Positions 34,622-43,296 of a stretch of 64,000 nt of DNA are shown here, one piece after another; the stretch's first letter is position 1, and the number at the start of each line of letters is the position of its first letter. Origin of the DNA: Bacteroidota bacterium. GTDB lineage: Bacteria > Bacteroidota > Bacteroidia > Chitinophagales > Chitinophagaceae. The position numbers were made by a program, and so were the translations under genes. A model generated the notes under the pieces. It saw only the letters and a list, made by a program, of their open reading frames with translations, made no database searches and was not told the origin of the DNA. The stretch is taken from positions 53,271 through 117,270 of the forward strand of contig JAEZDA010000037.1 of assembly GCA_023433345.1 (NCBI GenBank), written 5' to 3'.

Positions 34622-35911
34622 CTATAATTTTATAAATTCAACTCGCCTGTTCTGTGCTTTTCCCTCCTTCGTTTTATTGTCTCCAATCGGTTCTGCTTCG
34701 CCCTTTCCATCTGTTTGCATACGTGAGGCGTCTATCTTGAAGTTCTCTGCCAGGTAGGTTTTTACCGCTTCAGACCTCTTTTTAGAGAGCTCGGCATTAG
34801 CTACATCGCTTCCATCGCTGTCAGTATGGCCTATGATATTTACTTTGAGTTCTGAATGTTTAGCAAGAGTTTCTCCTATTTCCTTCAACACGCCAGAACT
34901 CTCCGGCCTGATCGTGGCCGCATTCACGTCAAACAAAATTCCCGTCGTTGAAAACTTTCCTTCTTCTACCAGTTTATGCCTCGTATCTGGAAGTCCGGTT
35001 GCAATTTTAAGATTAGCTATATAGAAGCCAAGCTGATCTTCTTTGTAACTGCTTGAAAAAGTTCTGAAAAACAAATTGTTGAATATTTGTGCAACGGGTA
35101 GTGCTTTAGGCAGATCGAATTTCTTTTCTGCGTTTACCCATAACCGTAAGCGGCTTCCCTGTACCTGTAATGAGAAATGGACAGGCTTTCCGTAATTTGC
35201 TTCAAGTGCGGAAAGCTGCTGGCTTTCTGTGATGAAACTGCGGTTACCCGCGTCATAGCTTTCCATATAGGTGCTCGTTCCGCCACCTGATGCAAGCCGA
35301 AGATATACTTCTGCAGACTGCACCCTGCGGTATCCTCCATCGAGAAATTTGTTTGCCCCTGGTTCTTCTTCACCGCTGGACATTAACCCAAATGAAAAAT
35401 ATGGATAGCTGTAGCCTGTATTCTGCATGCTCAATAAAAGATCAAACTCCACCGTGAAATCTTTTGTGAAGGCTTCTTTATTAGAAGAGAGATAGGTTGC
35501 CACGGGGAACAATCTCAACCAGTTTCCTTTTGCAACATCCAGCGTAACCAGCTCTGCCTTGCCCTGGGTATTCCAGTTCAGTGGCAACTGACCCATCTCC
35601 TCGCCGGTGAAGTCGTCAGCATAAATTATTTTCTCCCCGGGCACGAAATCAAATTTCGAATAGCTCTTTACAGTACCGGATGACGAAGCCGATGCCGCGT
35701 TGTCCTTTTTTTCCGTCACGGCTTCCACACTTTTCTTACCTTCAACCACATCAAGACCATCATCGAGTGTTTTGTTTACCCGGTTATCCACCCTTTGATT
35801 CACTTTTTGATTCAGCTTGGTCTTTACTTTATTTGTGAACTTCCCAAGCTGTGCCTGTGCATCACCCGCAGCCAGTGCTGCAATAACGGAAAGAAGAATG
35901 ATTCGTTTCAT
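34622..35911 (-). CDS. OmpA-family outer membrane protein
   Basis: 429 aa from ATG 35911 (MKRIILLSVIAALAAGDAQAQ, a clear signal peptide); a longer frame upstream reads through non-coding sequence. A Lys/Val-rich helical segment (about 25-70) precedes a beta-rich region (about 100-300). The OmpA C-terminal domain occupies about 320-429, with NIIGHTDSDGSDVANAELSKKRSEAV and the closing GKAQNRRVEF. That domain binds peptidoglycan and tethers the outer membrane to the wall. The middle region resembles a concanavalin-like fold, inferred only. Confidence 0.9.
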   Translation of the reverse strand: MKRIILLSVIAALAAGDAQAQLGKFTNKVKTKLNQKVNQRVDNRVNKTLDDGLDVVEGKKSVEAVTEKKDNAASASSSGTVKSYSKFDFVPGEKIIYADDFTGEEMGQLPLNWNTQGKAELVTLDVAKGNWLRLFPVATYLSSNKEAFTKDFTVEFDLLLSMQNTGYSYPYFSFGLMSSGEEEPGANKFLDGGYRRVQSAEVYLRLASGGGTSTYMESYDAGNRSFITESQQLSALEANYGKPVHFSLQVQGSRLRLWVNAEKKFDLPKALPVAQIFNNLFFRTFSSSYKEDQLGFYIANLKIATGLPDTRHKLVEEGKFSTTGILFDVNAATIRPESSGVLKEIGETLAKHSELKVNIIGHTDSDGSDVANAELSKKRSEAVKTYLAENFKIDASRMQTDGKGEAEPIGDNKTKEGKAQNRRVEFIKL

Positions 35912-36132
35912 GATTTCTTTTTTTTTGCAAATGTTGGTTGCATAAAAACGGAAAAGAATACAAACAGGGCCGAACTGGTGGAAGTGAGGTATGAAACAGT
36001 GAATACACTTCATGAATTGCAGAATGCATTTCAAACGTAAAAATTGCCGGTTCCTTCAAGTAACCATATGAACATATCCTGCTGCCTTTGACTTTTGCAC
36101 CTGATTATTCACTAAAAGACAAAGAAACAAAG

Positions 36133-36759
36133 ATGAAAAAGTCAATGCTTTCAATTATGCTATTGAGCACCGTAGCCTGCGGTATGATGGCAGTTACCGT
36201 AATTTCCTGTGGGAAAAGTAAATCAGCTGATGCTGCTGCACTACCATCAAATGAACCGGTTATTACTACGCAGAATTTTATTCCCCGGGGAGCTTACATC
36301 GTAACAGTAATGGGCTGTCACGACTGCCATTCTCCAAAAATCATGACCGAACGCGGGCCGGCGCCTGACCCGGCAAGATTACTTTCCGGACATCCTGCAC
36401 AAATGCCTCTTGCCAAATTCGACACTTCAACCACCAAAAACTGGGCTCTATTTAATATGACGGGAACGGCGGTTGTTGGGCCATGGGGAGCGTCTTTTGC
36501 GGCCAACCTTACCTCCGACCAAACTGGTATTGGCGCATGGACACTGGACAATTTCAGAAAAGCAATGAAGGAAGGAAAATCGAAAGGACTGGACGGAAGC
36601 AGGCCCATTCTGCCACCGATGCCCTGGGAAAATTTTAAAGACCTGAGTGAAGAGGATCTTTCGGCGATCTTCGCTTACCTGAAGAGCACAAAACCGGTGG
36701 ATAACGTTGTGCCGCGGCCTTTAACACCGGATCAGTTGGGGGAATACTATTCCAAATAG
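36133..36759 (+). CDS. Cytochrome c-like lipoprotein, monohaem
   Basis: 208 aa from ATG 36133; upstream codons in frame lack a sensible start. Signal peptide with lipobox TVISC (Cys 26). One haem c motif CHDCH at 62-66 (TVMGCHDCHSPK) and a possible Met ligand in PPMPWENF. SEEDLSAIFAYLKSTKPV is the usual C-terminal helix of c-type cytochromes. It should carry electrons at the periplasmic face of a membrane; partners are not encoded nearby. Confidence 0.88.
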   Translation: MKKSMLSIMLLSTVACGMMAVTVISCGKSKSADAAALPSNEPVITTQNFIPRGAYIVTVMGCHDCHSPKIMTERGPAPDPARLLSGHPAQMPLAKFDTSTTKNWALFNMTGTAVVGPWGASFAANLTSDQTGIGAWTLDNFRKAMKEGKSKGLDGSRPILPPMPWENFKDLSEEDLSAIFAYLKSTKPVDNVVPRPLTPDQLGEYYSK

Positions 36760-36778
36760 CACATCCATATAAAAAAAA

Positions 36779-36815
36779 AGGGGACCCAGATAGAAATCCA
36801 GTCCCGTTTTAAATC
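36779..36815 (+). terminator. Weak terminator-like hairpin
   Basis: GGGAC pairs with GTCCC, with a small inner GAT/ATC stem, followed by GTTTT. It could end the cytochrome transcript. Confidence 0.4.
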
Positions 36816-36982
36816 CAATATCCTATGAAAAACCTACCTCCCTAAGTTCAGTAATTATGCCAGTTTGTTTTAACGGAAACAATTTCTATCTTGTCGCTCT
36901 AATTCCACAATTCCGTACCGCCAAAGAAAATTCTTCCACATTTCCAGTGAAAATCCTCTCTATCCCCGGAGGAAATCACCTT

Positions 36983-37010
36983 GCGTAAAAAAACTTTAAG
37001 CTTTTTACGC
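36983..37010 (+). promoter_or_regulatory. Perfect 9-bp inverted repeat upstream of an unknown gene
   Basis: GCGTAAAAA pairs with TTTTTACGC around a 10-base loop, about 50 bases before ATG 37060. It could be an operator or RNA hairpin. Function is unknown. Confidence 0.4.
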
Positions 37011-37059
37011 CGCCGTTATTTATGGCAGCATTTGTGTATTTACAAGCAAAACGAGCGTA

Positions 37060-37551
37060 ATGGAGAATATGATCTACCTAAACATCGACGGCGAGGAAAT
37101 ATCGGCCTGGGTAATTGAGATCTCGAACCGGAATCATCACATGTTCAAGATATCATTCACTAACGGTTACGAGAATATTTTTTTCACTGATGTAGAAACC
37201 GGCGAGTGGATCGAGGAAGACCTTGGTTTTACTGATCTGGCCAAAACCGTCGGTCGTCATTTAAAACCCTTTCTCAAGAGCCCGATCCACGTTCCTAAAT
37301 TGTTGGTGTGGCATTGCCAGCTATACGATGATAAACTTTTGAATTTTGGTTTCTTTTGTTATAATAAGGGTGTGAACAAGCTATACGAGATATATAACTC
37401 AAACAAAAAATACCTTTATACGCTGATGGACATGGAAAACGATGAATGGCAGATAATGGGAAATTCAACAACCGCCATTAGCTGTATTGATCCTGTATTC
37501 GTGGAGCAGGTTATCCAGATACTTCCGCTTTATTCAGAAGACTATCGCTGA
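37060..37551 (+). CDS. Cytoplasmic protein of unknown function
   Basis: 163 aa, no signal peptide or membrane segment. Acidic, with many aromatic residues (FFTDVETGEWIEEDLGFTDLAK, WHCQLYDDKLLNFGFFCYNKG); probably one mixed alpha/beta domain. No family is recognised. Its 3' end overlaps that of the converging kinase gene by 41 bases. A 9-bp inverted repeat lies upstream. ATG 37069 is an alternative start. Confidence 0.65.
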   Translation: MENMIYLNIDGEEISAWVIEISNRNHHMFKISFTNGYENIFFTDVETGEWIEEDLGFTDLAKTVGRHLKPFLKSPIHVPKLLVWHCQLYDDKLLNFGFFCYNKGVNKLYEIYNSNKKYLYTLMDMENDEWQIMGNSTTAISCIDPVFVEQVIQILPLYSEDYR

Positions 37552-38989
37552 CTCTTTGGTTGAACCTTATTAAAAATTCTGTTCCCACCGATTCGGTTGA
37601 CAGAACTTCCACATCTGCCTTATGGCTTTGCAGGATATTCAGCGATGTAGCCAGGCCGAGCCCCATTCCATTTCTTTTTGCAGTAAAGTAAGGCTCGAAA
37701 AGCTTTGAAATGTTCTCCTCAGAAATTCCACAGCCATTATCTTTTATCGATATGACTGGCAGGTTCTTGTCGAGGTAAAGTTTCACCTGCAGTTCGCCTT
37801 TTCCGGCTTCCATTGCTTCCACCGCATTGATGATCACATTCAGCACGGCTATTTTAAGCTTCTCCCTGTCGGCGAGCACTGTTATTCCGTCTTCTGGCAG
37901 TGATAATTTCAGATCGATCTTCTTAAGCGTGATCCGGTCAATTGCCATACTCAAGGTATCCTGGATAATATCCTGGAGTGATTCCGGTTCTTCAATGATC
38001 TGCGCCGGACGAGAAGAATTTAGCAACTCCGTAATAAGGCTTTCAATTCTCTTACTGTTTCTCTGGATGATGTCCACAAAAATTTTACTCTCGCTCTCTG
38101 CAATCTCAGGTGAGAGTTGTTCCAGAGACAGGTTTATATTATTGAGCGGGTTTCTCACTTCATGGGCTAACACATGAACGAGCCTGTCTGCCATGCCACG
38201 TTTCTCCATACGGAGGTTAGCTTTTTCGGCTTTCTTAAGTTCTGTGATGTCATGTGCGATACCCTGGTAATACTCGCCTTCAATAGTTTCTTCTTCTGAT
38301 GCAGAAAACAGGCAATATTTTTTTTCACCGGAAGCTGTGGTAAGCAGCACCTCCCGGTTAACCACCCCATTCTTCTCAGTTAACTCTGCGATCAATTTCT
38401 CACGATCGTCTGCCGTGAGGAAGTTTAAAAAACTTTTTTGCATCAACTCTTCTCTCGGTTGGTCGAATAATATCTCTGTAGCAGGATTGAGATCTTTGAA
38501 AAAAAGATTGTTATCTGCCAAAAAGATCGCGTCGGTTGAAAGTTCAAATATGCTGCGATATTTCTTTTCATTAGCCCGAAGAGCGCGAATTGATTTATCC
38601 CGTTCAATGGCGTAGCGAATCGAGCGGCCGAGCTTTTCAGTGTCCAGCTCACCTTTAATGAGGTAGTCCATCGCACCAGATTTCATTGCTTCAAGATCTA
38701 TCTGGTGGTTTCCTTTGCCCGTAAGAAGAATGAAAGGTTGTTCCCAGCCATTACTGACTGCATCTTTTATCAGATCCAGACCGGTCTTTGCACCGAGGTG
38801 GTAGTCGATAAGATAAAGACTGTAATCGTGCTTTTCGATCTTATCCCGCGCATCAGCATAATTATAGCACCAGTCTATTTCAAACTGGGGGCCGTGAACC
38901 TTGTTTATATAGCCGGAGATGATAAAAAAATCGTCTTCATCATCATCAACAATTAATATCCTGAACTTCGAATCTTCTCTGTAGGGCAT
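37511..38989 (-). CDS. Receiver-PAS-histidine kinase
   Basis: 492 aa, cytoplasmic. Receiver domain about 9-125 with phospho-acceptor D62 (LIDYHLGAKTG); PAS about 138-255 (KKYRSIFELSTDAIFLADNN); HisKA with H276 (VHVLAHEVRNPLNNINL); HATPase to the end with N-box NVIINAVEAM, DNGCGI and GMGLGLATSLNIL. The order with the receiver first suggests a relay that is itself controlled by another kinase. The NtrC-type regulator two genes upstream is the obvious output partner. The 3' end overlaps the opposite gene by 41 bases. Confidence 0.94.
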   Translation of the reverse strand: MPYREDSKFRILIVDDDEDDFFIISGYINKVHGPQFEIDWCYNYADARDKIEKHDYSLYLIDYHLGAKTGLDLIKDAVSNGWEQPFILLTGKGNHQIDLEAMKSGAMDYLIKGELDTEKLGRSIRYAIERDKSIRALRANEKKYRSIFELSTDAIFLADNNLFFKDLNPATEILFDQPREELMQKSFLNFLTADDREKLIAELTEKNGVVNREVLLTTASGEKKYCLFSASEEETIEGEYYQGIAHDITELKKAEKANLRMEKRGMADRLVHVLAHEVRNPLNNINLSLEQLSPEIAESESKIFVDIIQRNSKRIESLITELLNSSRPAQIIEEPESLQDIIQDTLSMAIDRITLKKIDLKLSLPEDGITVLADREKLKIAVLNVIINAVEAMEAGKGELQVKLYLDKNLPVISIKDNGCGISEENISKLFEPYFTAKRNGMGLGLATSLNILQSHKADVEVLSTESVGTEFLIRFNQRVSDSLLNKAEVSG

Positions 38990-39006
38990 ACTGTAATTTA
39001 CTGAAT

Positions 39007-39354
39007 TTATTCCCCGAATAATTTCTGCTCATCTCTTTCCTCCATGGGAATCATACGTATGAAGTCGTCATACTTTGCATCATCATGATTGCTGTATGCA
39101 CCGTAGGCGTCGAGGCTATAACCCAGCATTCCGTCGTTTGCTTCAATTATATAAAGAATGATATTATCAGAAGGATCGGAGTCACCTTCAAACCTGTATG
39201 TGCGAATTATTTTTAAATCTGAAGGAGAATAGAACTTCCCGGTGCCTGTACAAAATCCTTTGTCGGCGAGAACAAATTCATTGTCCCATTTATTAAGCCT
39301 TAATTTTTCCATCACCACGCTGAGGGTGGTCATTTCAGTTTTCGATGCTGGCAT
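39007..39354 (-). CDS. Small conserved Bacteroidota protein (often mislabelled PRPP synthetase)
   Basis: 115 aa from ATG 39354. It contains the family pattern TYRFEGDSDPSDNIILYIIEA followed by GYSLDAYGAY. I recall proteins of this kind being labelled phosphoribosylpyrophosphate synthetase in databases, although they are far too short and lack the PRPP-binding loop; that label should not be trusted. Function is unknown. It sits between the NtrC-type regulator (77 bases) and the receiver-PAS-kinase (17 bases), and may be co-expressed with both. Confidence 0.7.
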   Translation of the reverse strand: MPASKTEMTTLSVVMEKLRLNKWDNEFVLADKGFCTGTGKFYSPSDLKIIRTYRFEGDSDPSDNIILYIIEANDGMLGYSLDAYGAYSNHDDAKYDDFIRMIPMEERDEQKLFGE

Positions 39355-39431
39355 AAAAAATATATTTACTCCTAAGTGAACCAAATCTGTACCGCTTTTC
39401 AACCTATTTAATGGTGTGCGAAAAAAGAATA

Positions 39432-40874
39432 TCAGTTATTCGACTCTTCGTAATTTTTGATCTTGTTGTACAATGTTTTCCGATCAATGCGCAATATTTC
39501 CGCAGCCTTGGTTTTATTAAAGTTCACTTCTTTTAACACTTTCATTATCGCCTCATATTCTGCGCGGGTAGCGGCATCTTTCAAATCAAAATTTCTTGGA
39601 GCGGTTTGGTCCTCACTTTGAGCAGGAGAATTGTGCGGTGCTGTTTCCTCTAATATTTCCTGGTGCGTTTGGAGTGCTGAGGGATTAGTGATCTCCCACG
39701 GAAGTGTTTTTGCGGATATCTTTCCCTGCGTTGTTAACAGAACCGCCCTTCTTACCACGTTGCGGAATTCGCGCAGGTTTCCGGGCCAGGAATATTCAAT
39801 GAACATATTCATTACCTCTTCATCAAAATCTTCGATATCCCTGTTAAGCTCTGCTTTAGCCTTTTGGAGGAAGAAGTTTGCAAACAACGGAATATCTTTT
39901 TTACGATGACGTAAGGGCGGAAGGTTAATGGAGAATTCATTGAACCTGTGAAAAAGATCCTCACGAAATTTCCCTTTCCTGTAAGCGTCTTGCAGATTTT
40001 CATTGGAAGCAACGATGATACGCACGTCAACAGGCATTTCCTTATTGCCGCCTACGCGTTTGAATTTCCTTTCCTGAATTACCCGGAGCAGGGATGCCTG
40101 TATATCTATTCCGAGATTGGCAACTTCATCAAGAAACAAAGTACCTCCGTTGGCAAGTTCGAAATGACCTTCCTTGTCGCTCAGGGCGCCGGTGAATGCT
40201 CCTTTAACATGCCCGAACAGTTCGCTGCCCGCAAGTTCTTTTGAAAGCGTTCCGCAATCCATTGCCACAAAGGGTTTATCCGCCCTGTCGCTTAAGCTGT
40301 GAATTGTTTTTGCGATCACCTCCTTACCTGTACCGCTTTCTCCATAAAGAATGATGCTGTAATTAGTGGGCGCAACTATTTCGATCTGCTTATACAATTC
40401 CTGTGTTGCGCCGGCTTCTCCAACAAGGTATTCATTGTTGAGAACTACCTGCTTGCGCGAACCCGACCTCTGTGCACCAGGTGCAGATGAAAGGTGCGGA
40501 GCCGCCTCTTCAGGATGTGAAAGGGCTTCGTTGAGAACATTCACCACTTCATCGGGGATAAGTGGCTTTGTGATGTAGTCATAGGCTCCCAGCTTGATCA
40601 CGTCAACCGCAGTTTTGATATCGGAATAGCCGGTGATAATGAGCACAATCGTTTTAGGGCTCATTGCTTTTATTTCCAGCAAGATATCTTTACCATCCCT
40701 GTCTCCCAGGCGAAAATCGCAGAGAACGATATCATAGGTTTTTTCTTTAAACCGCGCAATACCTTTCGCGCCCGAATGCGCAACATCAACATCAAAACCT
40801 TTGCGTGTGAGAAACCTGCTTAAGAGGTTACACATGTCAAGGTCATCATCAATAATCAGGATCGTTTTCTTCAT
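39432..40874 (-). CDS. NtrC-family sigma-54-dependent response regulator
   Basis: 480 aa. Receiver about 1-120 with D53 (IVLCDFRLGDRDG); AAA+ domain about 148-380 with Walker A GESGTGKE (178-185) and the sigma-54-contacting GAFTGA loop at 225-230, then GGTLFLDEVANL for Walker B; a Fis-type HTH at the C-terminus (FNKTKAAEILRIDRKTLYNKI). It activates transcription from -24/-12 promoters with the sigma-54 encoded at 4945. Its kinase is probably the receiver-PAS-kinase nearby. Confidence 0.96.
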   Translation of the reverse strand: MKKTILIIDDDLDMCNLLSRFLTRKGFDVDVAHSGAKGIARFKEKTYDIVLCDFRLGDRDGKDILLEIKAMSPKTIVLIITGYSDIKTAVDVIKLGAYDYITKPLIPDEVVNVLNEALSHPEEAAPHLSSAPGAQRSGSRKQVVLNNEYLVGEAGATQELYKQIEIVAPTNYSIILYGESGTGKEVIAKTIHSLSDRADKPFVAMDCGTLSKELAGSELFGHVKGAFTGALSDKEGHFELANGGTLFLDEVANLGIDIQASLLRVIQERKFKRVGGNKEMPVDVRIIVASNENLQDAYRKGKFREDLFHRFNEFSINLPPLRHRKKDIPLFANFFLQKAKAELNRDIEDFDEEVMNMFIEYSWPGNLREFRNVVRRAVLLTTQGKISAKTLPWEITNPSALQTHQEILEETAPHNSPAQSEDQTAPRNFDLKDAATRAEYEAIMKVLKEVNFNKTKAAEILRIDRKTLYNKIKNYEESNN

Positions 40875-40901
40875 ATTTTTTCTTTGTACGTTAGAAGTAG
40901 T

Positions 40902-41825
40902 TTAATCATGCAGCGTAACCTGGGGAACCGGTTTCTCCTCCACCTTTATCCATACTGAATATTCATTCGGTAAAATTTTTCCTCCATAATTTGTTGCATA
41001 CACTTTTGTGAATACGGCTCCAAGGTATAAAGTTGCGCTGCTGTAATAAACCCATATCATTATAATTATCACAGAACCGGCCGCACCGAATACAGATGCA
41101 AGGTTGCTCTTTCCAAGGTAGTAACCGATGAGGATCTTTCCTATCATAAAAAGAACTGCAGTGATCAATGAACCGATGAGCACGTCTCTCCACTTGATCT
41201 TTGCATCGGGCAATACTTTAAATATGACTGCGAAGATCGCCCCACTCAACACCACGGAGAGGAGGTTGTCTGTTACTATCAACATCACTTCGCCGGAACC
41301 GCCCAGAAATTTTGAAATTTGGGAACTCAGGGCTGCAATTATCGCACTCAGCAACAGCGACACTACCATTACAAAACCAAGGGATATGATCAGTGAGAAA
41401 GACACCAACCGGTCTATCAGCAACTTCCACCATACCCTGACATTGATTGTTTTCAATCCCCAGATCTTATTCAGGGAATCCTGTATTTCCCCAAAAATCC
41501 CCGTGGCGCCGATCAATAACACTACGAGACTTATAATAGTTGAGAAAGAACTGTCCGGGCTAAGATGAATGTTTTGCATTGTTTCCTGGATCTGCCCGGC
41601 GGCCCGGCTGCCTACCAGATCTCTTATTTCCATATATACTTCGCCACGCATTGCCTCCTCGCCAAACAATAACCCGCTTGCCGAAATAACAATAATAAGC
41701 ATCGGGGCGAGAGAGAGTGTGGTATAATAAGCGAGCGAGGCGCTATATTTTAAAACATTATCTGCTATATACTCCGATATCACTTGCTTAATAAACCTGA
41801 AAATCGATGAAACCGGTTTTCTCAT
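40902..41825 (-). CDS. YihY/BrkB-family membrane protein
   Basis: 307 aa with about six membrane helices. The N-terminal KYSASLAYYTTLSLAPMLIIVI and the later IFGEIQDSLNKIWGLK and VLPDAKIKWRDVLIGSLITAVLF match the UPF0761/YihY pattern. Once thought to be an RNase, the family is now treated as a membrane protein of unknown, possibly lipid-related, function. It lies 27 bases upstream of the NtrC-type gene, so the two may share a transcript. Confidence 0.9.
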   Translation of the reverse strand: MRKPVSSIFRFIKQVISEYIADNVLKYSASLAYYTTLSLAPMLIIVISASGLLFGEEAMRGEVYMEIRDLVGSRAAGQIQETMQNIHLSPDSSFSTIISLVVLLIGATGIFGEIQDSLNKIWGLKTINVRVWWKLLIDRLVSFSLIISLGFVMVVSLLLSAIIAALSSQISKFLGGSGEVMLIVTDNLLSVVLSGAIFAVIFKVLPDAKIKWRDVLIGSLITAVLFMIGKILIGYYLGKSNLASVFGAAGSVIIIMIWVYYSSATLYLGAVFTKVYATNYGGKILPNEYSVWIKVEEKPVPQVTLHD

Positions 41826-42073
41826 TATGCGTTGGTGCCCGAAGGCGATTGTGTATTAACTATAATTATACCATGTAATAATTTCCCCAAAAAAATCGTT
41901 CCGGGAAAGATGGTTTTACCGCTTTTTTTCACAAACCTGCGAAATTTTGCTAATAACCCTCCAAACTCATTGAAAATTAATCAAATCGGTACGGAGGTAT
42001 ATTATTTGCAAGATGGTGAAAACGGTTTTTTTAACTATCCGAACTGTATTGCACTAAAGCCGGTATAATCAAC

Positions 42074-42088
42074 TGGCAACATAATTGA
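42074..42088 (+). promoter_or_regulatory. Possible sigma-54 (-24/-12) promoter
   Basis: TGGCAACATAATTGA has the GG-N10-GA arrangement, one mismatch from GG-N10-GC. The predicted transcript start (about 42100) is beside ATG 42101. Single match, so tentative. Confidence 0.25.
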
Positions 42089-42094
42089 ACTTTT

Positions 42095-42499
42095 ATGCAC
42101 ATGCGGTACGGACAAATTTTTCAGACCCAAATAAAAGACGCGCTTTTGAAAGTTTTGATAATTGATGATGAAACGGACATCTGTTATTTGTTGAGTACAT
42201 TATTAAAACAAAGAAACCTGGATGCTGATTACGTGAATACCCTTTCTGATGCGGCCGTAGCCCTGAAGAAGGAAGTGCCTGAAATTATATTTCTGGACAA
42301 TCACCTGCCAGACGGGTTGGGAATGAATTTCATTTCCTACGTTAAACAGCATTATCCCACAACTAAAATCGTGATGATAACCGCTCATGACACGGCAGCG
42401 GACAGGCAGAAAGCAATGAATACCGGCGCAGATTTTTTTATTGGAAAACCTTTTACCAGAGACCTGATAAACAGCACCGTAGACCAATTGATGAATTGA
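42095..42499 (+). CDS. Single-domain response regulator
   Basis: 134 aa, a lone receiver domain (about 18-134): DDE acidic triad at about 24-26, phospho-acceptor D68 (IIFLDNHLPDG), MITAHDT and FFIGKPF with the conserved Lys. No output domain, so it may act through protein contacts, as a phosphate sink, or in a relay with the nearby kinase and NtrC-type regulator. ATG 42101 is a plausible alternative start. Confidence 0.9.
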   Translation: MHMRYGQIFQTQIKDALLKVLIIDDETDICYLLSTLLKQRNLDADYVNTLSDAAVALKKEVPEIIFLDNHLPDGLGMNFISYVKQHYPTTKIVMITAHDTAADRQKAMNTGADFFIGKPFTRDLINSTVDQLMN

Positions 42500-42583
42500 G
42501 AATTTATTACACAATTGGGTAAGTAATTGCCCAAAATAAAGGTTAGGATTTTATTATTAGTCGAAACATTAAATTAAAAAGCC

Positions 42584-42733
42584 ATGGGAAATTTATTGTA
42601 CATCATCGCGGTCATATTGGTGATTGCATGGTTGATCGGATTTTTGGGATTTAACGCAGGAGGTATCATACACGTTCTGCTGGTTATTGCCATCATTGTT
42701 GTGCTATTAAGGTTGATCCGCGGAAACGCATGA
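42584..42733 (+). CDS. Lmo0937-family small membrane protein
   Basis: 49 aa, MGNLLYIIAVILVIAWLIGF and onward: two hydrophobic segments around a Gly-Gly turn (FNAGGIIH), ending LLRLIRGNA. This matches the Lmo0937 family of very small membrane proteins, often found in stress gene clusters. No function is established. It is the first gene of a short run on this strand. Confidence 0.85.
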   Translation: MGNLLYIIAVILVIAWLIGFLGFNAGGIIHVLLVIAIIVVLLRLIRGNA

Positions 42734-42752
42734 CACAAGGTTAATTAAAATT

Positions 42753-43205
42753 ATGAATCAAATTCATTCAGGAGTGCTGGAAAAAATTTCCGGCCTCCTT
42801 TCTTCCCTTTCCTTAACCAATAAAGAACTTTCGCAGGTTGCGGAAGAAATGGAGGATCATAATTTAAAAATTGCCCTTGAGGGATTGTCAACCGAAAGCT
42901 GCATGTATGCGGAAGAACTGTGTACGCAGTTTAAGATGATCGGGGTGAGAATAGTAAACCCGGAAATGAACAATGACATTTTACCGGTGGAAGACATCAA
43001 TCTCCCCTGTGCAGAGCCAGGTGGGGAGGTATTTCAGATTTGTAAAAAACACGAACACTCTGTAACCCAGGCATACACCACCGTGTTGAGTGAGCGGCTA
43101 CCCTGCCCAGTTATCAGCCAAATGCTTCAATTGCAATTTCGCGCAATCAGGGATGCTTTTCTAAAGCTTTACCTGTTGAACACTTCAAGATTCAGCTTAG
43201 CATAG
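42753..43205 (+). CDS. Helical protein, possibly DUF2383-like four-helix bundle
   Basis: 150 aa. The first about 65 residues (VLEKISGLLSSLSLTNKELSQVAEEMEDHNLKIALEGL, then MYAEELCTQFKMIG) resemble the first two helices of DUF2383/ferritin-like stress proteins; the C-terminal half is also helical. The assignment is tentative. It follows the Lmo0937-like gene by 19 bases and precedes a bidirectional terminator. Confidence 0.55.
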   Translation: MNQIHSGVLEKISGLLSSLSLTNKELSQVAEEMEDHNLKIALEGLSTESCMYAEELCTQFKMIGVRIVNPEMNNDILPVEDINLPCAEPGGEVFQICKKHEHSVTQAYTTVLSERLPCPVISQMLQLQFRAIRDAFLKLYLLNTSRFSLA

Positions 43206-43244
43206 AATAGTGATTACTTTCTTCTCTTAAGTCATAAAACAAAA

Positions 43245-43281
43245 GGCCATTCCCTGCGGGAATGACCATTTATTTTTTTTT
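43245..43281. terminator. Bidirectional rho-independent terminator
   Basis: GGCCATTCCC pairs with GGGAATGACC (one mismatch), followed by ATTTATTTTTTTT on the plus strand and TTTTGTTTT on the minus strand. It separates two converging small genes. Confidence 0.82.
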
Positions 43282-43296
43282 CATCAGTTGCTGCTA

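Larger units (their letters stand above)
36760..37059 (+). other. Intergenic region with two hairpins
   Basis: 300 bases. It holds a weak terminator-like hairpin (36779-36815) after the cytochrome gene and a perfect 9-bp inverted repeat (36983-37010) about 50 bases before the next start. No gene is recognised. Confidence 0.55.

Noticed and set aside
35912..36034. Upstream extension of the OmpA-family gene
   Set aside because: It has no signal-peptide logic; a perfect signal peptide starts at 35911.
41832..42068. 78-codon open frame before the lone receiver gene
   Set aside because: No family pattern, AT-rich, and ends just before a promoter-like region.
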